DNA of 55,299 bases from Pseudomonas viridiflava (GCF_900580865.1 NZ_UTBZ01000099.1:142002-197300); one strand, 5' to 3'; shown: positions 17,705 to 26,515, counted from the first letter of the stretch. Program-made: numbers and translations. The notes: generated by a model not told the origin, from the sequence alone.

Positions 17705-18400
17705 TTATTCTTCGCTGGTGTGCACTTTACGGTGCAGGATCGCCTGGAATTCATCGGCGAAGGTGTAGTAGCGGCCCAGCAAGGTTTCGCTGCGAGCGGC
17801 GAAACGGTTGTAAGCGATTACGGCAGGGATCGCGGCGAACAGACCGATCGCAGTGGCGATCAGGGCTTCGGCGATACCCGGGGCCACGGTGGCCAGGGTT
17901 GCTTGCTGGGCGCTGGCCAGACCGCGGAAGGAGTTCATGATGCCCCAAACGGTACCGAACAGACCGATGTACGGGCTGACCGAACCGACAGTGGCGAGGA
18001 ACGGCAGGCTCTGCTCGAGTTTCTCTTCTTCACGGGAGATGGCAACGCGCATGGCACGGGCCACGCCTTCCATCACCGCTTCAGGATCGACCCCTGGTTG
18101 CTGACGCAGGCGGGAGAATTCTTTGAAACCGGCACGGAAGATCTGCTCCACACCCGAATCCGGATCCGGGTTGCTGCCTGCCTGACGATACAGTTTGGAC
18201 AGGTCGATACCCGACCAGAAGCGCTCTTCGAAGCTCTCCAGGGCACGTCGACCGGCACGCAGCAGATTGCTGCGCTGAAAGATCATGATCCATGAGGTCA
18301 CCGATGCGGCCACCAGGGTCAACATTACCAACTGCACCACGATGCTGGCATTGCTGACCAGGCTCCACATGGAGGAATGGTCGACGACGTTAGCTTCCAC
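17705..18400 (-). CDS. tolQ: Tol-Pal proton channel subunit TolQ
   Basis: The 231-residue protein is the TolQ/ExbB membrane channel with three helices (about 17-40, 135-160, 170-195) and the FRGLASAQQATLATVAPGIAEAL segment that lines the channel. With TolR it energises TolA by proton flow during division. Its ATG at 18400 lies within the end of ybgC, overlapping by 11 bases, so the two are coupled. Confidence 0.96.
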   Translation of the reverse strand: MEANVVDHSSMWSLVSNASIVVQLVMLTLVAASVTSWIMIFQRSNLLRAGRRALESFEERFWSGIDLSKLYRQAGSNPDPDSGVEQIFRAGFKEFSRLRQQPGVDPEAVMEGVARAMRVAISREEEKLEQSLPFLATVGSVSPYIGLFGTVWGIMNSFRGLASAQQATLATVAPGIAEALIATAIGLFAAIPAVIAYNRFAARSETLLGRYYTFADEFQAILHRKVHTSEE

Positions 18401-18857
18401 GCTTTATCTCCTGCTTTGAGTGTGTACCCGGGCCGACCGCGTCGGCAAAGGCCGCACGCAAGTCTTCGGGAAGGGCCCGGGGTTTCAAACTGTTAGTGCG
18501 CACACAGGCCACCAAAAACTGCCCTTCACAGAGCAGCACATTATCCGTTGCCCGCCTGACCTGCTGTTTGAAGCGCAGGCTGACCCGGTTCAATTCGATT
18601 ACATCAGCGCTTACCAGCAGTTCGTCGTCCAGTCGCGCCGGCGCGTGGTAGCGCGCTTCGCTGGAGTGCACGACGAACAACAGGTCCTCCCCGGCCAACT
18701 GCGATTGGGCAAAGCCCAGCTCGCGAAGCCGCTCGGTTCGAGCCCGTTCCATAAACTTGAGGTAATTAACGTAATACACGATGCCGCCCGCATCGGTGTC
18801 CTCGTAATAAACGCGACAACGATGTGCGAACGGCTCAAGCCCGTTTTGCGCGCGCAT
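18390..18857 (-). CDS. ybgC: Tol-Pal associated acyl-CoA thioesterase
   Basis: The 155-residue hot-dog fold protein has the catalytic region YYEDTDAGGIVYYVNYLKFMERAR (pieces at about 17-40), where the Asp is the active-site residue of 4-hydroxybenzoyl-CoA-thioesterase-like enzymes. YbgC hydrolyses short acyl-CoA in some species and acyl-ACP in others; its role with Tol-Pal is unclear. It is the first gene of the tol-pal operon, and GAGGAG lies a rather long 13 bases before ATG 18857. Confidence 0.93.
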   Translation of the reverse strand: MRAQNGLEPFAHRCRVYYEDTDAGGIVYYVNYLKFMERARTERLRELGFAQSQLAGEDLLFVVHSSEARYHAPARLDDELLVSADVIELNRVSLRFKQQVRRATDNVLLCEGQFLVACVRTNSLKPRALPEDLRAAFADAVGPGTHSKQEIKRGS

Positions 18858-18984
18858 ACTCTAGTGCTTACTCCTCAGGTTGCCAATCCGGCCAGGCAAC
18901 TGTTTTTCATGGTTTCAGGGCTTTACCGCAAAAGTACCGTCCTATGACCGTACAAACCCTGAATAAATCGACAACAAATGTGTA

Positions 18985-20046
18985 TCAATCGTCCACGGCA
19001 TCGAGAAACTCGTCTGCCACAGGCATTTCACCCATTCGTGACGGAATGTTTAAACCGAAGTGCAGGTACGCGTGGCGCGTCACCACCCTGCCCCGTGGTG
19101 TGCGCATGATGTAACCCTGCTGAATCAGATACGGCTCCAGCACATCTTCAATCGTGTGGCGTTCCTCGCTGATTGCAGCGGCGAGGCTGTCGATACCGAC
19201 GGGGCCGCCATCGAACTTCTCGATCATGGTCAATAGCAGGCGGCGATCCTGATGATCGAAACCGTGCTCGTCGACATCCAGCAGGTTCAGCGCCAGGTCT
19301 GCCACCGCTTTGGTGATATGGCCCTTTGCACGCACTTCGGCGAAGTCGCGCACACGGCGCAGTAGACGGTTGGCGATCCGCGGCGTGCCCCGGGCGCGGC
19401 GCGCGATTTCGAACGAGCCTTCCGGATCCAGCGGCAGACCGAGGATGGCTGCGGAACGGCTGACAATCGTCGCCAGATCAGCCGTGCTGTAGAACTCCAG
19501 ACGCTGGACGATACCGAAGCGATCACGCAACGGATTGGTCAGCATGCCGGCGCGAGTCGTCGCGCCGACCAGCGTGAATGGCGGCAGATCGAGCTTGATC
19601 GAACGTGCGGCCGGACCTTCACCGATCATGATGTCGAGCTGAAAGTCTTCCATCGCCGGGTACAGCACTTCTTCAACGATCGGCGACAGACGATGGATTT
19701 CGTCGATGAACAACACGTCATGCGGTTCAAGATTGGTCAGCAACGCCGCCAGATCACCCGGACGCTCAAGCACCGGCCCGGACGTGCTCTTGATCGATAC
19801 GCCCATTTCCTGGGCGATGATGTTGGCCAGCGTGGTCTTGCCCAGACCCGGCGGACCGAAGATCAGCGTGTGATCGAGGGATTCACTGCGGCCACGAGCG
19901 GCCTGGATGAACAGCTCCATCTGCTCGCGCACGGTCGGCTGGCCAATATAGTCGGCCGGACTGACCGGGCGAATGGCGCGGTCCTGGACTTCTTCGCGCT
20001 CGCGCGGGCTGTGCGCGGCGGTGATCAGACGATCAGCTTCAATCAC
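18985..20046 (-). CDS. ruvB: Holliday junction branch migration helicase RuvB
   Basis: The 353-residue AAA+ motor drives branch migration with RuvA. Walker A is GPPGLGKTT, Walker B is VLFIDEIHRL, the sensor region is VGATTRAGML, and the C-terminal winged helix ends the protein (YLIQQGYIMRTPRGRV). Its start directly abuts the ruvA stop with no gap (20046/20047). Confidence 0.97.
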   Translation of the reverse strand: MIEADRLITAAHSPREREEVQDRAIRPVSPADYIGQPTVREQMELFIQAARGRSESLDHTLIFGPPGLGKTTLANIIAQEMGVSIKSTSGPVLERPGDLAALLTNLEPHDVLFIDEIHRLSPIVEEVLYPAMEDFQLDIMIGEGPAARSIKLDLPPFTLVGATTRAGMLTNPLRDRFGIVQRLEFYSTADLATIVSRSAAILGLPLDPEGSFEIARRARGTPRIANRLLRRVRDFAEVRAKGHITKAVADLALNLLDVDEHGFDHQDRRLLLTMIEKFDGGPVGIDSLAAAISEERHTIEDVLEPYLIQQGYIMRTPRGRVVTRHAYLHFGLNIPSRMGEMPVADEFLDAVDD

Positions 20047-20655
20047 TTAAATCATTCCCTTCAGGGCGCGGCGGATCAGGTCTTCACTGCTCAAATTCTT
20101 GTCCTTGATGGCGGTAATCGCCTTGCTCGCTTCCTGCGGCTTGTAGCCCAGGGAAATCAGCGCGCTGACCGCATCGTTCTCGGCGGTGTTGACCGGTGCC
20201 GGGCCGTCCGGCTGATTCGGTACCAGCGCGAACATGGCCGGCGTCGTTTCCCAGGCCTTGAAGCGGTCTTTCAGCTCGACCAACAGACGCTCGGCGGTTT
20301 TCTTGCCGACACCCGGCACCTTGGTCAACGCCGAGGTGTCCTGCGACTGCACGCAGCGGATCAGTTCGTCGACTTCCAGGCTCGACATCAATGCCAGGGC
20401 CAGTTTTGGCCCGACACCATTGAGACGGATCAACTCGCGAAAAAAGTCTCGCTCGCGCTTGCCGGCAAAACCATAGAGTAACTGCGCGTCTTCGCGTACG
20501 ACCAAATGGGTGTGCAGGGTCAGCGGTTCACCGACCGACGGCAGACGATAAAGGGTGGTCATGGGCACTTCCAGCTCATACCCGAGGCCGTTTACATCCA
20601 GAATCAGGTGCGGCGGCTGTTTCTCAGCCAGGGTGCCGCGCAAGCGTCCAATCAC
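20047..20655 (-). CDS. ruvA: Holliday junction DNA-binding protein RuvA
   Basis: The 202-residue tetramer-forming protein holds the four-way junction. It has the N-terminal OB fold (MIGRLRGTL), two helix-hairpin-helix motifs (LNGVGPKLAL and VPGVGKKTAERLLVELKD) and the flexible C-terminal domain (about 155-202) that contacts RuvB. It lies between ruvC and ruvB in the usual pseudomonad order. Confidence 0.97.
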   Translation of the reverse strand: MIGRLRGTLAEKQPPHLILDVNGLGYELEVPMTTLYRLPSVGEPLTLHTHLVVREDAQLLYGFAGKRERDFFRELIRLNGVGPKLALALMSSLEVDELIRCVQSQDTSALTKVPGVGKKTAERLLVELKDRFKAWETTPAMFALVPNQPDGPAPVNTAENDAVSALISLGYKPQEASKAITAIKDKNLSSEDLIRRALKGMI

Positions 20656-20769
20656 GTTTCAGATCCTTGAGCGTTGGCCAGCCGTGGGCTGGCGACAATC
20701 AGAGCGAAAGACTCGGGCCGGCAACACAGGCGCGAAAGTCCACACTCCATAAATTTGATGCTGATGCTA

Positions 20770-21297
20770 TCAGAGACGCAGGCGCCCGCCACGACTGCGT
20801 GCCGTTCCCAAACCGTGCGGCAGCAGACTGGAACGTGTGTGCGCATGGCAAATGGCAATGGCCAGGGCGTCCGAGGCATCGATTTGCGGTTTGCTGGTCA
20901 GCTTGAGCATGTGCATGACCATCATCTGCACTTGTTCTTTATTGGCGGCACCGGTGCCGACCACCGCCTGTTTGACCTGAGTAGCCGTGTATTCGGCGAT
21001 TTCCAGGCTCTCTTCAGCGCCGGCGACAATCGCTGCGCCGCGGGCCTGGCCGAGCTTCAGCGCCGAATCGGCGTTTTTCGCCATGAATACCTTTTCGATG
21101 CCCATGGTCACCGGGCCGTAGGTCTGGATGATTTCGCGAACGCCGCGATAGACGATTTGCAGGCGTTCGTGCAGCTCGCCCGCACCAGTGCGGATGCAGC
21201 CGGATGCCACATAGATACAGCCGCCACGCCCGGTATCGCGAACAATCCCGTAACCGGTGATGCGCGAACCGGGGTCGATACCAAGAATTAAAGTCAT
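20770..21297 (-). CDS. ruvC: Holliday junction resolvase RuvC
   Basis: The 175-residue-class endonuclease cuts the junction symmetrically with magnesium. ILGIDPGSRITGYG holds the first catalytic Asp, IEKVF the Glu, and DASDALAIAICHAH the last two Asp residues. The frame is open to 21342, but MTLILGID at ATG 21297 is the family start. About 114 bases separate it from ruvA; no terminator is seen between them. Confidence 0.97.
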   Translation of the reverse strand: MTLILGIDPGSRITGYGIVRDTGRGGCIYVASGCIRTGAGELHERLQIVYRGVREIIQTYGPVTMGIEKVFMAKNADSALKLGQARGAAIVAGAEESLEIAEYTATQVKQAVVGTGAANKEQVQMMVMHMLKLTSKPQIDASDALAIAICHAHTRSSLLPHGLGTARSRGGRLRL

Positions 21298-21348
21298 AAC
21301 GCCTGCAGATTCGGTAAAAGCACGATTTTCAAACCAACCCATAACAAA

Positions 21349-21438
21349 TGTGGGAGCGAGCCTGCTCGCGAAAGCGGTTTCATCATCAGCAACGATGTTG
21401 CCTGAAAATCCGCCTTCGCGAGCAGGCTCGCTCCCACA
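21349..21438 (+). repeat. REP doublet (family A), copy 2
   Basis: TGTGGGAGCGAGCCTGCTCG and its inverted partner ending GCTCGCTCCCACA, separated by about 30 bases. It lies between yebC/pmpR and ruvC, which run in the same direction, and could separate their transcripts. Confidence 0.92.
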
Positions 21439-21455
21439 TTGAATCGTAGCCGCTC

Positions 21456-22202
21456 TTAACCGAGCTGAGCGGCCACGTCTTCCGGAATGTCCGCGTTGGA
21501 ATAGACGTTCTGCACGTCATCCAGATCCTCAAGCATGTCGATCAGCTTGAGTACCTTCTCCGCACCTTCCAGATCCAGTTCGGCGCTGGTGGTCGGCTGC
21601 ATGACGATTTCCGCGTCATCGCCCTTGAATCCAGCGGCTTCCAGCGCGTTACGCACGGCGTAGAAACTGGTGAACGAGGTGAACACGTCGATCGAACCGT
21701 CTTCGTGAGTGACCACGTCATCGGCATCGGCTTCCAGCGCCGCTTCAGTCAGCGCGTCTTCATCGACGCCCGGCGCGAAGCTGATCTGCCCTTTGCGCTC
21801 GAACAGATACGCGACCGAACCGTCGGTGCCGAGGTTGCCACCACATTTGCTGAACGCATGACGCACAGCGGCTGCAGTACGATTGCGGTTGTCGGTCATG
21901 CACTCGACCATCACCGCCACGCCGCCCGGGCCGTAACCTTCGTAGGTCAGCTCTTCAACGTTGTCCGCTTCGGTAGCACCAGCACCGCGCGCGACGGCAC
22001 GGTCGATGATGTCGCGACTCATGTTCGCGCTCAGCGCCTTGTCCAAGGCCAGACGCAGACGCGGGTTGGAACCCGGATCACCGCCGCCCTGACGGGCCGC
22101 AACGGTCAGTTCGCGGATCCATTTGGTGAAGATCTTGCCTCTCTTGGCATCCTGACGTTCTTTGCGGTGCTTGATGTTCGCCCACTTGGAATGACCTGCC
22201 AT
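21456..22202 (-). CDS. pmpR: YebC/PmpR family transcriptional regulator or translation factor
   Basis: The 248-residue three-domain protein starts with MAGHSKWANIKHRKERQDAKRG, the YebC signature; the 14 codons upstream in frame are not used. The P. aeruginosa orthologue in this same position (PA0964, PmpR) represses the quinolone-signal regulator gene pqsR. More recent work on YebC proteins points to roles in translation at proline-rich stretches. P. fluorescens-type strains usually lack the quinolone system, so the ancestral role is more probable here. Often named yebC. Confidence 0.93.
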   Translation of the reverse strand: MAGHSKWANIKHRKERQDAKRGKIFTKWIRELTVAARQGGGDPGSNPRLRLALDKALSANMSRDIIDRAVARGAGATEADNVEELTYEGYGPGGVAVMVECMTDNRNRTAAAVRHAFSKCGGNLGTDGSVAYLFERKGQISFAPGVDEDALTEAALEADADDVVTHEDGSIDVFTSFTSFYAVRNALEAAGFKGDDAEIVMQPTTSAELDLEGAEKVLKLIDMLEDLDDVQNVYSNADIPEDVAAQLG

Positions 22203-22292
22203 AACTCGCTCCGAATTCTCTTTGAAACGTTGCCCGCCCTGCACATGCAGTGGCCTGCAAACAAAAAATCTCGACCTGCTCTCTATAGATAG

Positions 22293-22320
22293 AAAAAAGG
22301 CGCATCCGAAGATGCGCCTT
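22293..22320 (-). terminator. Terminator of aspS
   Basis: Minus-strand AAGGCGCATC-TTCG-GATGCGCCTT stem followed by TTTT. It lies 11 bases after the aspS stop and separates aspS from yebC. Confidence 0.93.
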
Positions 22321-22330
22321 CAGGCCCGTC

Positions 22331-24106
22331 TTACTCAGCCTTTGGCGTTTCGCGCAAACGAATGTGCAGCTCGCGCAATGCCTTCGCATCCACAACACCC
22401 GGTGCTTGCGTCATCACGTCGGCAGCACTCTGGGTTTTCGGGAAGGCGATCACTTCACGGATCGACTGGGCGCCGGTCATCAGCATCACCAGACGGTCCA
22501 GACCGAAGGCCAGACCACCGTGCGGCGGTGCACCGTATTTCAGCGCGTCGAGCAGGAAGCCGAATTTCTCTTCCTGTTCCGCTTCGTTGATACCCAGCAG
22601 ACGGAATACCGCTTGCTGCATTTCCTTGCGGTGGATACGGATCGAACCGCCACCCAGCTCGGTGCCGTTCAGCACCATGTCGTACGCGCGGGACAGAGCG
22701 CCGGCCGGGTTGGCTTCCAGCTCTTCCGGGGAGCACTTCGGTGCAGTGAACGGGTGGTGCAGCGCGGAGAAGCTGCCGTCGTCGTTTTCTTCGAACATCG
22801 GGAAGTCGACGACCCACATTGGCGCCCACTCGCAGGTCAGCAGCTTGAGGTCGTGACCGAGCTTGATACGCAGTGCGCCCAAGGCTTCGCTGACGATCTT
22901 GGCCTTGTCGGCGCCGAAGAACACGATGTCGCCATCGACTGCGCCAACGCGATCGAGGATCACGTTGAGTTTGTCTTCAGGGATGTTTTTGACGATCGGC
23001 GATTGCAGACCTTCAACACCGGCAGCACGCTCGTTGACCTTGATGTACGCCAGGCCCTTGGCACCGTAGATACCGACGAACTTGGTGTAGTCGTCGATCT
23101 GCTTGCGCGGCATGCTCGCCCCGCCTGGAACGCGCAGTGCGGCGATACGGCATTTCGGATCATTGGCCGGGCCGCTGAACACCTTGAATTCAACTTCTTT
23201 CAGTTGATCGGCAACGTCGACCAGTTCCAGCGGGTTACGCAGATCCGGCTTGTCGGAACCGTAACGGCGCATGGCTTCTTCGAAAGTCATGTGCGGGAAG
23301 TCGCCGAACTCCAGACCCAGCACTTCCTTGAACAGGTTGCGGATCATTTCTTCGGTCAGGCCCATGATCTCTTTTTCATCGAGGAAGCTGGTCTCGATGT
23401 CGATCTGGGTGAATTCTGGCTGACGGTCAGCGCGCAGGTCTTCGTCGCGGAAGCACTTGGCGATCTGGTAGTAACGGTCGAAACCCGCGACCATCAGCAG
23501 TTGCTTGAACAGCTGTGGCGATTGCGGCAGGGCGAAGAACGAACCGGCGTGGGTACGGCTTGGCACCAGATAGTCACGTGCGCCTTCAGGAGTCGCGCGG
23601 GTCAGGATCGGCGTTTCAACGTCGAGGAAGCCGTTCTCGTCGAGGAAGCGACGGATGCTGGTGGTCATGCGCGAACGCAGACGCAGCTTCTCGGCCATTT
23701 CCGGACGACGCAGGTCAAGGAAGCGATAACGCAGACGGGTTTCTTCGCCAACGTCGGAGAACTCGTTCAGCGGGAACGGCGGGGTTTCCGACTCGTTCAG
23801 CACTTCCAGCTCATAGCCCAGCACTTCGATCATGCCCGACGCCATGTTGGCGTTGGTGGCACCGGCCGGACGCAGACGCACCTTGCCGGTGATCTTCACG
23901 ACGTATTCGCTGCGCACGCGATCGGCAGCGGCGAAGCTCTCGGCGCGATCCGGATCGAATACCACCTGGGCCAGACCGTCACGATCACGGATATCGAGGA
24001 AAATCACCCCGCCGTGGTCGCGGCGACGGTGAACCCATCCGCAAAGGGTAATTTCCTGACCTTCCAGGCTTTCGTTCAGTTGGCCGCAATAGTGGCTGCG
24101 CATCAT
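22331..24106 (-). CDS. aspS: Aspartate-tRNA ligase, probably non-discriminating (Asp/Asn)
   Basis: The 591-residue class II synthetase has an N-terminal OB-fold anticodon-binding domain, the bacterial GAD insertion (about 280-420) and the class II motifs, including FRDEDLRADRQPEFTQIDIE (motif 2) and the C-terminal GGLAFGLDRLVML (motif 3). His31 in RRDHGG is the residue linked to relaxed tRNA specificity in the P. aeruginosa enzyme, which also charges tRNA-Asn with aspartate for later amidation by GatCAB. The start is the first of two adjacent ATGs (24106); the second is possible. Confidence 0.95.
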   Translation of the reverse strand: MMRSHYCGQLNESLEGQEITLCGWVHRRRDHGGVIFLDIRDRDGLAQVVFDPDRAESFAAADRVRSEYVVKITGKVRLRPAGATNANMASGMIEVLGYELEVLNESETPPFPLNEFSDVGEETRLRYRFLDLRRPEMAEKLRLRSRMTTSIRRFLDENGFLDVETPILTRATPEGARDYLVPSRTHAGSFFALPQSPQLFKQLLMVAGFDRYYQIAKCFRDEDLRADRQPEFTQIDIETSFLDEKEIMGLTEEMIRNLFKEVLGLEFGDFPHMTFEEAMRRYGSDKPDLRNPLELVDVADQLKEVEFKVFSGPANDPKCRIAALRVPGGASMPRKQIDDYTKFVGIYGAKGLAYIKVNERAAGVEGLQSPIVKNIPEDKLNVILDRVGAVDGDIVFFGADKAKIVSEALGALRIKLGHDLKLLTCEWAPMWVVDFPMFEENDDGSFSALHHPFTAPKCSPEELEANPAGALSRAYDMVLNGTELGGGSIRIHRKEMQQAVFRLLGINEAEQEEKFGFLLDALKYGAPPHGGLAFGLDRLVMLMTGAQSIREVIAFPKTQSAADVMTQAPGVVDAKALRELHIRLRETPKAE

Positions 24107-24205
24107 GATAATGGTTCGCTTCTCGTCATTCGATATTCGGTGGAGATCCCGTTGCTTTCAAGCAATGCGGAAACTCACGCGTGTCGTTCAACCTGGGGTT
24201 GAACC

Positions 24206-24427
24206 CTAGTCAGATTTGTCGCCACCGGCCAGATTCTTCTTGGCGCCGGTCTTGAAATCGGTTTCGTACCAACCACCGCCACTGAGGCGAAAGCCTGGCA
24301 TCGACAGCTGTTTCTTGAGCTCTGGCGCCTGACAGGCAGGGCAGTCGACCAGCGGTGCCTCGCTGATCTTTTGAATGGCTTCCAACTGATGACCACAGGA
24401 AGCACATTGATAATCGTACATCGGCAT
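24206..24427 (-). CDS. FmdB-family zinc ribbon protein
   Basis: The 73-residue protein starts MPMYDYQCASCGHQ and has two CxxC pairs (CASC at 8-11 and CPAC at about 30-33) that should bind one zinc. The mid-part GFRLSGGGWYETDF is typical of the FmdB / CxxC_CXXC_SSSS family. Family members are called putative regulatory proteins but their role is not established. It lies 99 bases upstream of aspS in the same direction and may be co-transcribed with it. An in-frame second ATG at 24421 is less likely. Confidence 0.9.
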   Translation of the reverse strand: MPMYDYQCASCGHQLEAIQKISEAPLVDCPACQAPELKKQLSMPGFRLSGGGWYETDFKTGAKKNLAGGDKSD

Positions 24428-24506
24428 GGGGGGTGTCTCGGCGATCAGATTGCCACCGCGCGCAGGGCTTTGCGGCGAAAGAGCGGGATTATATCGATTA
24501 AATGCA

Positions 24507-24534
24507 GCCTGTGCAGCCGTAAGACTGCACAGGC
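24507..24534. repeat. Inverted repeat downstream of the RHH gene
   Basis: GCCTGTGCAG ... CTGCACAGGC, a perfect 10-base stem with an eight-base loop, 25 bases past the stop of the ribbon-helix-helix gene. It could be a weak terminator, but no T-run follows it on the minus strand. Confidence 0.6.
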
Positions 24535-24559
24535 CGCGCCCTTGTTTGCAACCGCCGTT

Positions 24560-24898
24560 TCAGAGCGATTCGGCCGGTGCTGCCTCCTTGACGCCATTCA
24601 TGACGCACACCACGCGCACCAGCGCGCTGAAATTTTTCACCCCGCCATGACGCAAATGCACTTCACGGTCGACGTGGGACAACAGCGAGCTGATCGAACA
24701 GCAATTATCTGCTGCCATATTGCCGAGGATGTTCCAGTAGACCCGCTCCAGCCGCAGGCAGGTCGCGTAACCGTTCAGACGCACGGATCGCGACGATGGC
24801 TGAACCAATGCCATGTCGAATTCGTGGACGAACGGATCGACTTTCAATTCATGTGGCAAGCTGACAATCCTGTCGCCTCGCCTGTCTCCCTCTACCAT
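24560..24898 (-). CDS. Ribbon-helix-helix DNA-binding domain protein
   Basis: The 112-residue product is predicted from ATG 24898, which has AAGGAG ten bases upstream; the in-frame ATG 24958 has no ribosome binding site. SSRSVRLNGYATCLRLERVYWNIL followed by AADNCCSISSLLSHVD resembles the RHH_4 family of small ribbon-helix-helix proteins, where the beta strand contacts DNA or the fold serves protein contacts. Two adjacent cysteines (NCC) are unusual for the family. Targets are unknown. It stands between dps and the FmdB gene. Confidence 0.72.
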   Translation of the reverse strand: MVEGDRRGDRIVSLPHELKVDPFVHEFDMALVQPSSRSVRLNGYATCLRLERVYWNILGNMAADNCCSISSLLSHVDREVHLRHGGVKNFSALVRVVCVMNGVKEAAPAESL

Positions 24899-25043
24899 AT
24901 CGGTGACACTCCTTTGCCATCTCTGCTTGTTTGATAAGTCACATCCTGTGGCTTTCATAAAAGCGCAGACACAAAGTTATATCCAGACGACTTATTGACC
25001 GTCTCCGTAGGATAAGCCAACGATACAGGTAAGATTTTGGACA

Positions 25044-25075
25044 GCGCGCGAGCCTCGACCGACTGGCTCGCGCGC
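25044..25075. terminator. Terminator-like hairpin after dps
   Basis: GCGCGCGAGCC ... GGCTCGCGCGC, a perfect 11-base GC stem with a ten-base loop starting 9 bases after the dps stop. A short A/T stretch follows on the minus strand but no clean T-run, so termination is likely but not certain. Confidence 0.6.
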
Positions 25076-25083
25076 CCGGATGA

Positions 25084-25554
25084 TTATGCTTCCAGCAACG
25101 CGCGCAGCATCCACGCGGTTTTCTCGTGCACCTGCATGCGCTGGGTCAGCAGGTCTGCGGTCGGCTCATCGCTGACCTTATCGAGCAGCGGGAAGATGCC
25201 ACGGGCCGTGCGGGTCACGGCTTCCTGGCCATCGACCAATTGCTTGATCATGTCCTCGGCACTCGGCACCCCCACCTCCTCCTTGATGGAAGAAAGGCGT
25301 GCGTATGTGGCATAGGCGCCCGGCGCCGGAAAGCCCAGGGCGCGAATCCGCTCGGCGATCGAGTCCACGGCCAGCGCCAGTTCGTTGTACTGCTCTTCGA
25401 ACATCAAGTGCAGCGTGCGAAACATCGGGCCGGTGACGTTCCAGTGGAAGTTATGGGTTTTCAGATACAGCACGTAGGTGTCTGACAGCAGACGCGATAA
25501 GCCTTCGACGATGGACTTGCGATCTTCTTCACTGATACCGATATCGATTGCCAT
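25084..25554 (-). CDS. dps: Dps-like ferritin, DNA-protecting protein
   Basis: The 156-residue four-helix protein matches Dps: THNFHWNVTGPMFRTLHLMFEEQYNEL holds the His, Asp/Glu ferroxidase residues shared between subunits. Dodecamers oxidise iron with hydrogen peroxide and store it, protecting DNA under stress. AGGGGGTAAAC sits before ATG 25554. The neighbouring gene order (aspS, dps, cold-shock gene) agrees with PA0963-PA0961 of P. aeruginosa. Some annotate such proteins as bacterioferritin, but there is no heme-binding evidence. Confidence 0.93.
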   Translation of the reverse strand: MAIDIGISEEDRKSIVEGLSRLLSDTYVLYLKTHNFHWNVTGPMFRTLHLMFEEQYNELALAVDSIAERIRALGFPAPGAYATYARLSSIKEEVGVPSAEDMIKQLVDGQEAVTRTARGIFPLLDKVSDEPTADLLTQRMQVHEKTAWMLRALLEA

Positions 25555-25865
25555 GTTTACCCCCTAACGGCGATTGAATTCATCCAACAGGTGCAGACCC
25601 ACTCTAGCAAGCCTGCCGACTCCCCGCAGCCCGGATCGGGTGCAAGTGCTGCGACAAATCGACCGACGCATGCCGCTGGCCGGGCTGATTTGAGTAGCCG
25701 CAGGCTTTGCTGTTAAATAGGCAGTGTGTCGCCATACCCCATTTTTCGGGGTGTTGCGCATAGGCTGATGCCGTGAACGTGTCCACCGCCTCTTATTTTG
25801 TTCCGAAGCGAACCGTGCGCCTTCAGCTCTTCCTTGTGAGCCGTCATAAACGTGAGCCAATCAAA

Positions 25866-26468
25866 ATGTTGAAAATCGTCCACCTGCTAATGGGCGCAGC
25901 AGCATTGCTGCTGTCGTTCATACCCAGCTTGAAATCCGAAGCCGTTCCCTACCTGCAACAACCCGATGCACTTTACCTGGCCTTCTTCGGCCTGCTGAAC
26001 CTGGTGATTGCCCCAGTGATTCCTTACTGGAACAAAGGCCCTCGTCAGCATCTGCAAAATCTGGTCAGCGCTCTTCTGGTACTGACCGTCGTCCTGCAAA
26101 CCTTGACCCTGATCGCTCCGATGCCCGTCATTGCCGGCCAGCCAGCCGTGTTGTTCACCCTGGTGATCGCACTGGTTGCCGTGCTCTTGCATCTGGCTGT
26201 GAGCTTCTATCGTTCTTCACCTGCTGCCGCTCCAACCAGCTATGACATGACCAATCGCGATACCGGTACCGTCAAGTGGTTCAACACTTCCAAAGGCTTC
26301 GGTTTTATCTCCCGGGATTCCGGCGATGATATTTTCGTGCACTTTCGCGCGATCCGTGGCGAAGGTCACCGCGTACTGGTCGAAGGCCAGCGCGTGGAGT
26401 TCTCGGTGATGAACCGCGACAAAGGCCTGCAAGCCGAGGACGTGATCGCCGCTCTGCCGCGACGCTGA
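25866..26468 (+). CDS. Membrane-anchored cold-shock-domain protein
   Basis: The 200-residue protein has about four hydrophobic helices (residues about 1-20, 36-55, 65-88, 94-117), a short Ser/Pro/Ala-rich link and a C-terminal cold-shock domain (about 133-197). The domain keeps TGTVKWFN, RNP1 KGFGFI and RNP2 IFVHF. ATG 25866 is chosen because the first helix starts there; the longer frame to 25773 adds no conserved sequence. Fusion of a cold-shock domain to a membrane part would place an RNA-binding domain at the inner membrane. It is followed at once by a terminator, so it stands alone. Confidence 0.88.
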   Translation: MLKIVHLLMGAAALLLSFIPSLKSEAVPYLQQPDALYLAFFGLLNLVIAPVIPYWNKGPRQHLQNLVSALLVLTVVLQTLTLIAPMPVIAGQPAVLFTLVIALVAVLLHLAVSFYRSSPAAAPTSYDMTNRDTGTVKWFNTSKGFGFISRDSGDDIFVHFRAIRGEGHRVLVEGQRVEFSVMNRDKGLQAEDVIAALPRR

Positions 26469-26477
26469 TTCAGGCAT

Positions 26478-26515
26478 AAAAAAACCGCGAACAGCCTGCT
26501 GTTCGCGGTTTTTTT
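26478..26515. terminator. Bidirectional terminator between the cold-shock gene and slyX
   Basis: AACCGCGAACAG-CCTG-CTGTTCGCGGTT stem with A-run before and T-run after, placed between converging genes. Confidence 0.93.

Noticed and set aside
22364..24202. A 612-codon plus-strand open frame opposite aspS
   Set aside because: AspRS is intact on the minus strand; the opposite frame is Gln/His-rich shadow sequence.
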